NCBI GenBank assembly: GCA_934678955.1
Contig: CAKUSI010000285.1
Location: 1-5,166, forward strand
Direction: 5' to 3'
Length of the DNA: 5,166 nucleotides
Source of the DNA: an uncultured Austwickia sp.
GTDB taxonomy: Bacteria > Actinomycetota > Actinomycetes > Actinomycetales > Dermatophilaceae
Positions within the stretch are counted from its first letter, which is position 1. Each line of letters begins with the position of its first letter. A program made the translations under genes and the position numbers. The notes under the pieces are model-generated. The model saw only the letters and a program-made list of their open reading frames with translations. It was not told where the DNA came from and searched no databases. Shown here one piece after another: positions 1 to 5,166 of the stretch.

Positions 1-3
1 CTA

Positions 4-20
4 GGGGCGGTGGACGCCCC
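4..20. terminator. GC-rich hairpin at the left edge
   Basis: GGGGCG (4-9) and CGCCCC (15-20) form a perfect 6-bp stem around the 5-base loop GTGGA. It overlaps a TAG at 2-4, which could be the stop codon of a gene entering from the left. There is no T-run after the stem, so it is at most a weak or Rho-assisted terminator element. It lies just upstream of the stronger palindrome at 36-53. That the upstream gene ends here is inference, since its body lies outside the window. Confidence 0.3.
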
Positions 21-30
21 GATGGCGCGT

Positions 31-60
31 AGATCCGGACCGGGCCCGGTCCGTGTATCT
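31..60. terminator. Perfect 18-base palindrome upstream of the glycosyltransferase gene; probable terminator, possibly operator
   Basis: Positions 36-53 read CGGACCGGGCCCGGTCCG, a perfect palindrome. It is flanked by an outer matching pair, AGAT (31-34) and ATCT (57-60). The right flank TGTATCTT (54-61) is relatively T-rich for this DNA, as after an intrinsic terminator. A TAG at 30-32 is another possible upstream stop codon, four bases before the palindrome. Alternatively the repeat is a protein-binding site: TATCTT (56-61) resembles a -10 hexamer on the plus strand, although no good -35 element sits at the right distance. Either role suggests that the glycosyltransferase operon begins just downstream. 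Confidence 0.4.
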
Positions 61-107
61 TGGGCGCCGGGGGATCGAGCGACGGGACTTCTGGATCGTC
101 ACGGTAC

Positions 108-114
108 GAGAGGA
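108..114 (+). promoter_or_regulatory. Ribosome binding site that fixes the glycosyltransferase start
   Basis: GAGAGGA lies four bases before ATG 119-121. The frame is open further up, to a GTG at 53, but that GTG is inside the palindrome at 36-53, has no Shine-Dalgarno site, and would add 22 residues unlike a glycosyltransferase N-terminus. Confidence 0.65.
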
Positions 115-118
115 ACCT

Positions 119-1252
119 ATGACGAGGCGACCGCCTGCGAACCCGCCTATGGTCGACATCGACGTGATTATCCCGGTGCATTCCGTTTCACGGCCGTTGC
201 GCAGGGCTGTGGACAGCGTGTTGTCGGGGGGCCTCCCGGGCGTGAAGGCGCTGGTGATCTGTCACAATCTCTCGCGCGAGGAGATCATCGAAGCATCCGG
301 GCTGACGCCGTCCGCGGACTTGGAGTTCCACGAGTTCCGCGACTCCATCCGCTCTCCCGCAGGCCCGCGGAATCACGGCATCTCCGTCTCTCGCGCCTCC
401 TACATCGCCTTCCTGGACTCCGACGACCTGTTCGACGCGGACGCGCTGCGGCTCTGGGCGGACGAGGCCGGTGCCCATGGGCATCCGGATCTCCTCGTCG
501 GCCAGGTCCATTCCGAGCAGGCGCGGTTCTTCTCCACGCCGTGTCCGCGCGTCGGGCGGCGCACGGGGCTGCGCCCGCATCGCGATCTTCTCAACGATCG
601 GACAGCCCCGCAGGGGGTCCTGGTTCGCAGGCAACTCCTGCGCCCCCCGGCCTCGCCGCGGTTTGATTCCCAGGTCCCGATCGGAGAGGACCTGGTGATC
701 GGGCTGTACCTCTGGAACGCCGCTCGCAGCGTCGTCTACTCGCGGTTCCGCGCGGGATATCAATTGAAGGCGGACGCCGACGATCGGCTCACCTCTGCGA
801 GATATCCCCTCAGCACGACGCTCTATCCGGTCCGTAACCTCCTCGAGCAGGATTGGCCGTACGCGCTCGATGCGAAGTCTCGCGGCGCTCTGGCGAAGAA
901 ACTGATCCGCTTTGAACTGATGGGCCTTTCGCTCGGGTTTGCGCGCGAGAAGCGACTGGGACGCGGTGAACTGGCGCAGATCAGTGTCGTGTTGCGCATG
1001 ATCGAGGACTTCTACCCCGCCGCGTCCCTTTCCCTTCCGCTCTGGGAGAGCAGATTCGTCAAGTACGTGCGAGACGAGGACCACGACGGCCTCCTCGGCA
1101 TGCTGAACATCAGGTCCAAGTGGGCCCGGATCGTCCAGGGTCTGCTGCCCGGGAACCTGTTGGGCGTGTGTGCGCCCGAGCAGGGCTACATCAGGGCCTT
1201 TCGCACGGTTGTCGGCGGCAGGTTGCTGCGCGGGTCGCGCGGGATGCCGTGA
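119..1252 (+). CDS. Family 2 glycosyltransferase (GT-A fold)
   Basis: The predicted protein has 377 residues and no signal peptide or clear membrane segment, so it should act at the cytoplasmic face of the membrane. It would transfer a sugar from a nucleotide-sugar to a growing surface glycan. The N-terminus has the GT2 nucleotide-binding strand VDIDVIIPVH (12-21), followed by a helix like those after it in the family (RPLRRAVDSVLSG). The segment SPAGPRNHGI (79-88) precedes the acidic metal/nucleotide motif FLDSDD (98-103), the DXD equivalent. IGED (188-191) matches the place of the catalytic-base ED motif. The remaining part, from about 211, is a mainly helical C-terminal region without a motif I can name. 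The start at 119 is chosen for its Shine-Dalgarno site; ATG 149 would also keep the domain. The donor sugar and acceptor cannot be read from sequence. It is first in an apparent operon with the pyruvyl transferase family gene and the flippase gene, which supports a role in polysaccharide repeat-unit assembly. Family assignment is firm; substrate is unknown. Confidence 0.9.
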   Translation: MTRRPPANPPMVDIDVIIPVHSVSRPLRRAVDSVLSGGLPGVKALVICHNLSREEIIEASGLTPSADLEFHEFRDSIRSPAGPRNHGISVSRASYIAFLDSDDLFDADALRLWADEAGAHGHPDLLVGQVHSEQARFFSTPCPRVGRRTGLRPHRDLLNDRTAPQGVLVRRQLLRPPASPRFDSQVPIGEDLVIGLYLWNAARSVVYSRFRAGYQLKADADDRLTSARYPLSTTLYPVRNLLEQDWPYALDAKSRGALAKKLIRFELMGLSLGFAREKRLGRGELAQISVVLRMIEDFYPAASLSLPLWESRFVKYVRDEDHDGLLGMLNIRSKWARIVQGLLPGNLLGVCAPEQGYIRAFRTVVGGRLLRGSRGMP

Positions 1253-1320
1253 TGAACCCCGGAGAAGCAGGTGCCGTCCCACATGTCCCGCTATTCCCCC
1301 TTTCCCACGGAGCCCTCTGA
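1252..1320 (+). CDS. Possible 22-codon coupling micro-ORF (speculative)
   Basis: The stop codon of the glycosyltransferase gene (TGA 1250-1252) overlaps an ATG at 1252-1254. This opens a 22-codon frame ending with TGA at 1318-1320, four bases before the pyruvyl transferase start. The peptide begins MNPGEAGAVPHV and is rich in proline and leucine. Its third codon positions are much less G/C-biased than those of the neighbouring genes, so selection for the peptide itself is doubtful. If translated, its role would more likely be to carry terminating ribosomes across the gap. The Shine-Dalgarno site of the next gene (GGAG, 1309-1312) lies inside it. It may simply be chance. Confidence 0.15.
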   Translation: MNPGEAGAVPHVPLFPLSHGAL

Positions 1321-1323
1321 CAT

Positions 1324-2451
1324 ATGAAGATCCTCATCAGAACCCTCCCGCTGCGGCGCGGCAACTACGGCGGCATCCTGCAGGCCTGGGCCTTGCAACA
1401 GGCGCTCAAGGACCTGGGCGCGGACCCGTTCACGGACCGATCTGACAGGCCGGCGAAGCTCGTGCCGTACACCGCGCGAGCGGTGGCGCGCCCGGTGCGC
1501 AATCTCCTTCCGAGCGGCCTGAACATCCTGCCGGGGGACGCCCGGTGGCGGGGCGACGCGCGCGTCCGCGGTTTCGTGCACGAAGAGGTGGCGACGACGA
1601 GCCTCTTCCCCCCGTACACGAGAAGGCCGCGGACCCGGGTGCTCAAGGAGTTCGACGCCTTCGTCGTCGGCAGCGACCAGGTGTGGCGCTCGGCCTACGG
1701 AGATGTTCCTTCCTATCTGCTCGATTTCCTCCCGGAGGGCGACGGGAGGCGCAAGGTCGCCTACGCGGCGTCGTTCGGATCGACGGAGGCCAATGCGTGG
1801 TCGCCCCAGATGGTGACGACGGCGTCGGAACTCATGGGCCGGTTCGACGGGCTGAGCTGTCGCGAGGAGTCAGGAACGCGGTGGATCAGGGAGCATCTGG
1901 GGCTCGACGCCGACACGATGCCGGATCCGACGCTCCTCCTCGCACCCGAACGCTACGAGCAGCTGATCCGACGCACCGGCGCCTCCCGGGGCACGCCGGC
2001 CGGACGGTACGTCCTCGCCTATGTGCTCGACCGGAGTCCGGAGTTCTCGAGGGTGATCCAGGGCGTCGCGGATGAGATGGGGGCAGAGGTGCTGGAGATC
2101 GGCAACGCCGACGGCAAGGGAGGCGCGGGGACGCGTCCCTCTCCCGCCGAGTGGCTCAACCTGATCGCGAACGCTCAGCTCATGGTCACCGACTCGTTCC
2201 ACGGCATGCTCTTCGCCGGGGTGCTGAACACCCCGCACGCGGGGATCCCCAACCAGAGCCGCGGCGTCGACCGGTTCCACAGCTTGGCCGACCTGCTCGC
2301 CACCCGCGGCGCCATCGCCACCGACGCGGCGGAGGTGGCCGCGATAGCCGGTGACTTCGGCGGCCGGGTGGACCGGGCGACGACCGAGCAGCGGCTCGAC
2401 GATGCCCGCGCGGCGGGCCTCGGATTTCTGCGCCACTCCCTCAGCCTCTGA
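1324..2451 (+). CDS. Polysaccharide pyruvyl transferase family protein
   Basis: This 375-residue protein has the hallmarks of the polysaccharide pyruvyl transferase family (Pfam PS_pyruv_trans; CsaB/WcaK-type). Characterised members move pyruvate from phosphoenolpyruvate onto a sugar as a ketal, giving surface glycans a negative charge. Visible motifs in order are MKILIRT with NYGGILQAWALQQAL (14-28), the N-terminal nucleotide-fold start typical of the family; FDAFVVGSDQVW (110-121); KVAYAASFG (144-152); LSCREESG (177-184); a second fold with YVLAYVLDRSP (229-239); and VTDSFHGM (288-295), whose His293 lies in the family's most conserved motif. Length is normal for the family. ATG 1324 is preceded by GGAG at 1309-1312, 11 bases away, which is slightly long. 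The gene follows the glycosyltransferase by 71 bases and precedes the flippase by 23 bases, so co-transcription is likely. Family membership is clear, but many members are untested; pyruvylation of a glycan is the best guess rather than shown. Confidence 0.88.
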   Translation: MKILIRTLPLRRGNYGGILQAWALQQALKDLGADPFTDRSDRPAKLVPYTARAVARPVRNLLPSGLNILPGDARWRGDARVRGFVHEEVATTSLFPPYTRRPRTRVLKEFDAFVVGSDQVWRSAYGDVPSYLLDFLPEGDGRRKVAYAASFGSTEANAWSPQMVTTASELMGRFDGLSCREESGTRWIREHLGLDADTMPDPTLLLAPERYEQLIRRTGASRGTPAGRYVLAYVLDRSPEFSRVIQGVADEMGAEVLEIGNADGKGGAGTRPSPAEWLNLIANAQLMVTDSFHGMLFAGVLNTPHAGIPNQSRGVDRFHSLADLLATRGAIATDAAEVAAIAGDFGGRVDRATTEQRLDDARAAGLGFLRHSLSL

Positions 2452-2460
2452 GCCGGGGCG

Positions 2461-2468
2461 GGAGGGAG
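2461..2468 (+). promoter_or_regulatory. Strong ribosome binding site selecting a GTG start for the flippase
   Basis: GGAGGGAG ends six bases before GTG 2475-2477. It is the best Shine-Dalgarno match near this frame and supports the GTG rather than the next ATG (2544), which would cut into the first membrane segment. Confidence 0.7.
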
Positions 2469-2474
2469 TCGACA

Positions 2475-3926
2475 GTGACGGAATCACTGCGTCACAAGGG
2501 CGCGCGGGGCGGCGGCATCACGCTGCTCGCGCAGGGCGGACGCATGCTGGTTCAGCTCGTGGGCGTGGTCGTCCTTTCGCGTCTCCTGAGCCCCGGCGAT
2601 TTCGGGCTCCTCGCGATGGTCATGGCCTTCATGACACTGGCCGAACTCGTCCGAGACTTCGGGCTTTCCAGCTCCGCCCTTCAGGCCAAGGAACTGAGCC
2701 AGCAGCAGGCCTCCAACCTCTTCTGGCTGTCCTGGGCGCTCGGCTCGGCAACCGGTCTCCTCCTCGTGGCGTCCACGCCGTTGATCGTGCGCCTGTACAG
2801 CGAGCCGCGACTGGAGTACATCGTGCCCGCGATGGCGGTGACGCTGTTCCTCGGGGGAGCGCAGGCTCAGATCCAGGTGCAGCTCGCCCGCCAACTCAAG
2901 TTCTCCGCGCTGGCGCTGAGCAACTTCCTGGCGCCCACGGTCGGCTTGGCGCTCGCCGTCGTCGCCGCCCTCCTCGGGTGGGGGTACTGGGCGCTCGTGC
3001 TGCAGGCGGTCGGCGGCGCGCTCGTCCTCCTGCTCGTGCAGATCGGCGCCGCCCGGTGGGTGCCGTGGCGTCCGAGGCGAGGCCAGGGAACCGGTGACCT
3101 GGTCCGATCCGGGGCGCATCTGGGGGCGGCCCACATGCTCACCTGGGCCGCGAGCAATGTGGACAGCCTCGTCGCCGGCGTGCGATTCGGCTCGGTGCGG
3201 CTCGGCCATTACAACCGCGGATTCCAGCTGACCGTCACGATGATCGGGGGGTTCCTCGCCCCGCTGACGCAGGTCGCGATCCCGATGCTCAACGAGGCGC
3301 GCAAGAGCGGCAAACGCCCCGCGGACCTGCTGGTCAAGATGCAGGCCCTGGTGGCGATCCCGGTATGCATGGCGATGGTGCTCCTCGCCCTCACCGCCCC
3401 GTCCTTGGTTCCCCTCCTGCTGGGAGACCAGTGGGGGCCGGCGGTGCCGATCATCCAGATCCTGGCGGCGGCGGAATGCCTGCACTCGCTGTCATTCATC
3501 AGCTACTGGGGATTCCTCACGGAAGGGCTCTCGAGGCAGCTTCTCAACTACAACCTCCTCACAAAGCCGATCACGGTTCTCGCGGTGCTCATCGGGTCGA
3601 ACTGGGGCATCGAGGGGCTCGCCCGCGGCTATCTGGTCGGCCTGGCTTTCGCCTGGCCGACCAATGTGATCTGGCTCGCGCGTACGGCGGGCTACGAGTG
3701 GCCGAAGTTCCTCGGAAACGGGGCCCGCATCCTCGCCACCGCGGCGATCAGCTACGCCGCGGCCGCGCTTGTCCTCGGAGAGCGGTTGCAGACACCATCC
3801 TGGTCCGCGGTAGCGCTCGCGGGCGTCTCCGTCGTGGCGATCTTCGTCGTGCTCGTCGGCGCGCTCCCGGCCGGACGCCGCGACCTGGCGCGGATGTTCG
3901 CCGTCACCCGCGACTTCGTGAAGTGA
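2475..3926 (+). CDS. Lipid-linked oligosaccharide flippase, Wzx/WzxC type (MOP superfamily)
   Basis: The 483-residue integral membrane protein would flip a lipid-linked oligosaccharide from the cytoplasmic to the outer face of the membrane. Hydrophobic stretches recur along its whole length, for example near 23-38, 44-58, 82-105, 115-128, 146-167, 171-190, 291-316, 322-345, 364-374, 384-401, 415-434 and 445-464. That fits the 12-14 helices of MOP exporters. Family-like segments include LSRLLSPGDFGLLAMV (34-49), QVQLARQLKFSAL (134-146, like the ARxLxF element of WzxC/TuaB proteins), NVDSLVAGVRFGSVRLGHYN (228-247) and GDQWGPAVPIIQIL (317-330). Length is usual for the family. The C-terminus ends with a short basic cytoplasmic tail. 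The GTG start has a strong Shine-Dalgarno site. It is the last gene of the plus-strand operon. No polymerase or ligase is present here, so whether this is a Wzx/Wzy polymer pathway or export of a teichoic or teichuronic-type unit is open. Confidence 0.9.
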   Translation: MTESLRHKGARGGGITLLAQGGRMLVQLVGVVVLSRLLSPGDFGLLAMVMAFMTLAELVRDFGLSSSALQAKELSQQQASNLFWLSWALGSATGLLLVASTPLIVRLYSEPRLEYIVPAMAVTLFLGGAQAQIQVQLARQLKFSALALSNFLAPTVGLALAVVAALLGWGYWALVLQAVGGALVLLLVQIGAARWVPWRPRRGQGTGDLVRSGAHLGAAHMLTWAASNVDSLVAGVRFGSVRLGHYNRGFQLTVTMIGGFLAPLTQVAIPMLNEARKSGKRPADLLVKMQALVAIPVCMAMVLLALTAPSLVPLLLGDQWGPAVPIIQILAAAECLHSLSFISYWGFLTEGLSRQLLNYNLLTKPITVLAVLIGSNWGIEGLARGYLVGLAFAWPTNVIWLARTAGYEWPKFLGNGARILATAAISYAAAALVLGERLQTPSWSAVALAGVSVVAIFVVLVGALPAGRRDLARMFAVTRDFVK

Positions 3927-3930
3927 CCTG

Positions 3931-4902
3931 CTAGTTGGCCGAGGGGTGTCCCTCGTTCCAGGTCAGCACGTCCGCTTGAGGGCGGCGCCGAGAACGGGCA
4001 ACGTGGAATCCGGCTGCGGGATGACCGATCGCGACCATGCAGATGACGTCCAACTCGTCGCCGAATCCCATGCATTCCCGCAATGCCCTCGTGGCGGTGG
4101 CCCCCATCGACCAGTTGAGCATGCAGGTGGCGAGCCCCTGCGCATGCAGCGCCCAGACCAGCGTCATCGCGAATAGCGCGCCGTCGATCCACCGCTGGTT
4201 GCGTTCGCCGGGACCGCGGAAATAGCGCCGATCCACGGTGACGATGGCCAAGGTCGGCACCCCGTCCGTGAAGCCGCGGTTCCCGTTCTGAAGGCGCAAT
4301 GCGGCCTTGATATGGGCAGGCTCCGTGAGGATGCGGACGCGGCCCGCCTGGCGATTGCAGACCGACGGCGCCTGCTGGGCGGCGCTTACCGCTGCCATCA
4401 ACGCCTCCTCCGAGACCGGGCGGGACATGTCGTAGTTCCGACAACTGCGTCTGGACGCAAAGAAGTCGTCTAGTTCGGGCCGCGCCATGGGGGCGACACC
4501 GGCCGGAGTCGCGGCGGGAGAAATATGCTCATCGTTGGCCCACAGGTCGAGCGCCTCGAGCGCCTCACTGGTCGCCTCGCGGGCGACTTCGCTGACCTGA
4601 AGGTAGTGAGGGTGCTGCGAGAGCGACGTCATCTGATCGCGCGCGCTCTGGCCGAAGGGCCGCTTCGGCTCCGGGAGGCTGAGTCCCTTCTCCACCTGGT
4701 GGTAGGCGATGGTTATGTCTCTCTCCCGCTGCGTCGTGGGGAGTTCGTCGTCGGGCATATGGCCCGATGTGCTCAGGTAGTCGTGGCAGTCGATAGAGAA
4801 TTCGCGACGGACTTTGATGCCCGAGAGGATGCGCTGTGATACCCGGCTGATTGGTGCCGGCATGGCGCTGGTGATCCTATCCGCGAGTTTTCCAAGTCCC
4901 AC
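3931..4902 (-). CDS. Nitroreductase-family flavoprotein with an EKG-type N-terminal module
   Basis: The predicted protein has 323 residues. The C-terminal part (about 145-323) is a nitroreductase fold, an FMN enzyme family using NAD(P)H. FFASRRSCRNYD (147-158) supplies the arginines expected to hold the FMN phosphate. APSVCNRQ (178-185) is the usual PSxxNxQ flavin motif. DGALFAMTLVWALHAQGLATC (240-260) is the long helix and turn of the family. VAIGHP (290-295) and RSRRRP (303-308) close the domain. The first 145 residues are not part of the usual nitroreductase and contain YHQVEKGLSLPEPKRPFG (67-84), a segment I recall from nitroreductase-like proteins of surface-polysaccharide loci. No signal peptide or membrane segment is seen, so it is probably cytoplasmic. 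GTG 4902-4900 is chosen for its GGAGGA site; ATG 4863-4861 is possible, while the upstream open frame to 5079 is arginine-rich and non-conserved in look. Hand-counted third-position G/C over the first 70 codons is near 74%, against roughly 80-90% in the neighbours, and it uses AGA, ATA, CTA and ATT codons. Substrate unknown. Confidence 0.88.
   Translation of the reverse strand: MGLGKLADRITSAMPAPISRVSQRILSGIKVRREFSIDCHDYLSTSGHMPDDELPTTQRERDITIAYHQVEKGLSLPEPKRPFGQSARDQMTSLSQHPHYLQVSEVAREATSEALEALDLWANDEHISPAATPAGVAPMARPELDDFFASRRSCRNYDMSRPVSEEALMAAVSAAQQAPSVCNRQAGRVRILTEPAHIKAALRLQNGNRGFTDGVPTLAIVTVDRRYFRGPGERNQRWIDGALFAMTLVWALHAQGLATCMLNWSMGATATRALRECMGFGDELDVICMVAIGHPAAGFHVARSRRRPQADVLTWNEGHPSAN
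3940..3955. terminator. Small hairpin at the convergent gene ends
   Basis: CGAGGG (3940-3945) and CCCTCG (3950-3955) form a perfect 6-bp stem with loop GTGT, 13 bases past the flippase stop codon. It lies within the last codons of the oppositely oriented nitroreductase gene. No long T-run follows, only TT. It is the best candidate for a 3' end signal of the plus-strand operon, and any such terminator must overlap the opposing coding sequence because the genes are 4 bases apart. A weaker 5-bp inverted repeat (ACTTC-GT-GAAGT, 3913-3924) sits on the other side of the junction and could serve the minus-strand transcript. Confidence 0.35.
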
Positions 4903-4906
4903 TGTG

Positions 4907-4912
4907 TCCTCC
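4907..4912 (-). promoter_or_regulatory. Ribosome binding site deciding the nitroreductase start
   Basis: On the minus strand GGAGGA stands four bases before the GTG at 4902-4900. It is the only strong Shine-Dalgarno match near the 5' end of this frame. It shortens the longest open frame by 59 residues. Confidence 0.65.
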
Positions 4913-5047
4913 GATGATCTTCCGCGGCGCTTGGCGCTCGCGACCCGCTGCCTTCTGCCCTGGTACCCCCCACCGGAACAATAGCCTCTATCGGCCGTCC
5001 GGCGACATCGCCAAGCCCTCCTGGCGCGCCTCGAACGGGTCTCGATC

Positions 5048-5062
5048 GCCCGTGACACGGGC
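5048..5062. promoter_or_regulatory. Perfect 15-base inverted repeat, operator-like
   Basis: GCCCGTGACACGGGC is a perfect 7+1+7 inverted repeat. The single central base makes it a poor hairpin but a typical shape for a dimeric repressor site. It lies about 145 bases upstream of the nitroreductase start and 36 bases past the possible stop codon of the gene entering from the right. That it controls the nitroreductase gene is inference; it could instead fold as a 4-bp stem with a 7-base loop. Confidence 0.3.
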
Positions 5063-5098
5063 CTCCATCCGAGCCTCATCGGAGACTTGACCGGCTCT

Positions 5099-5164
5099 TC
5101 ACAGAAGTGAGTGGATCAGGGGTCTGAACCCGCCAGCGTCGAGTAGGCATCTGGCGACGTAGTT
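5099..5164 (-). CDS. Possible C-terminal fragment of a gene running off the right edge
   Basis: On the minus strand one frame is open from the window edge to TGA at 5101-5099. It reads 21 codons starting NYVARCLLDAGGFRP and ending in leucines. The amino-acid mix (no arginine-rich GC-rich nonsense, alternating hydrophobic residues) and mostly G/C third positions (about 15 of 21) look like real coding sequence. The other two minus-strand frames stop later or read less naturally. I do not recognise the family. It is too short to be sure that it is a gene, intact or a remnant. If real, it lies upstream of the nitroreductase gene in the same direction, with a gap near 200 bases. Confidence 0.3.
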   Translation of the reverse strand, partial: NYVARCLLDAGGFRPLIHSLL

Positions 5165-5166
5165 GA

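Larger units (their letters stand above)
4903..5098 (-). other. Leader and probable promoter region of the nitroreductase gene
   Basis: No convincing gene lies here. Reading on the minus strand, TATTGT (4983-4978) resembles a -10 hexamer, but no good -35 element is found at 16-19 bases, so the promoter call is weak. An imperfect GC-rich inverted repeat (CGCG...CGCG, 4923-4942) would fall in the untranslated leader. Two imperfect direct copies of a GCCTC(C)ATC(C)GA unit adjoin at 5061-5072 and 5073-5083. The clearest element, the palindrome at 5048-5062, is listed separately. Confidence 0.3.

Noticed and set aside
53..118. 22-residue upstream extension of the glycosyltransferase from GTG 53
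   Set aside because: The GTG is the last base-pair edge of a palindrome, lacks a Shine-Dalgarno site, and the ATG at 119 has one.
10..666. 218-codon plus-strand open frame
   Set aside because: It overlaps the glycosyltransferase in another frame and is rich in arginine, proline and glycine, as expected for a shadow frame in high-GC DNA.
188..1282. 364-codon minus-strand open frame opposite the glycosyltransferase
   Set aside because: Antisense shadow with no recognisable motif, while the plus strand carries clear GT2 motifs.
2484..3485. 333-codon minus-strand open frame opposite the flippase
   Set aside because: Its composition (many Arg, Gln, His, Glu) mirrors the hydrophobic codons of the flippase read backwards; no domain is visible.
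4525..4839. 104-codon plus-strand open frame opposite the nitroreductase
   Set aside because: It lies wholly antisense to the conserved EKG-containing region and start of the nitroreductase, and shows no motif of its own.
4903..5079. 59-residue N-terminal extension of the nitroreductase frame up to an ATG at 5079
   Set aside because: The extension is arginine-rich with no family resemblance, and a good GGAGGA site directs initiation to the GTG at 4902.
1..5166. CRISPR arrays, tRNA or rRNA genes, complete insertion sequences, long repeats
   Set aside because: I looked for regularly spaced repeats, tRNA-like cloverleaf segments and terminal inverted repeats flanking a transposase and saw none.

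Overview
The window is high-GC DNA with strong G/C bias at third codon positions, GTG as well as ATG starts, and Shine-Dalgarno sites of the GGAGG type. It looks like a chromosomal piece of an actinobacterium. This is an inference from base composition and gene style; nothing in the window fixes the taxon.

It carries part of a cell-surface polysaccharide locus. On the plus strand three genes are closely spaced and co-directional: a family 2 glycosyltransferase (119-1252), a polysaccharide pyruvyl transferase family protein (1324-2451) and a WzxC/TuaB-type lipid-linked oligosaccharide flippase (2475-3926). The gaps are 71 and 23 bases with no terminator, so they read as one operon. A fourth gene on the minus strand (3931-4902) encodes a nitroreductase-family flavoprotein with a distinct N-terminal module carrying a YHQVEKG motif. 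It converges on the flippase gene with stop codons only 4 bases apart.

The left edge (1-118) has no convincing gene. It holds two GC-rich inverted repeats, including a perfect 18-base palindrome, which probably end a transcript entering from the left and/or control the glycosyltransferase operon. The right edge (4903-5166) holds the nitroreductase leader, a perfect 15-base operator-like palindrome (5048-5062) and what may be the last 21 codons of another minus-strand gene running off the window.

Inferred working model: the glycosyltransferase adds a sugar to a lipid-linked repeat unit on the cytoplasmic face, the pyruvyl transferase family protein adds a ketal-linked pyruvate or a related group, and the flippase moves the unit across the membrane. 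The nitroreductase-like enzyme is the odd member. It may perform a redox step on the glycan or its precursor, but its substrate is unknown. Polymerase, priming transferase and sugar-nucleotide enzymes are not in the window.
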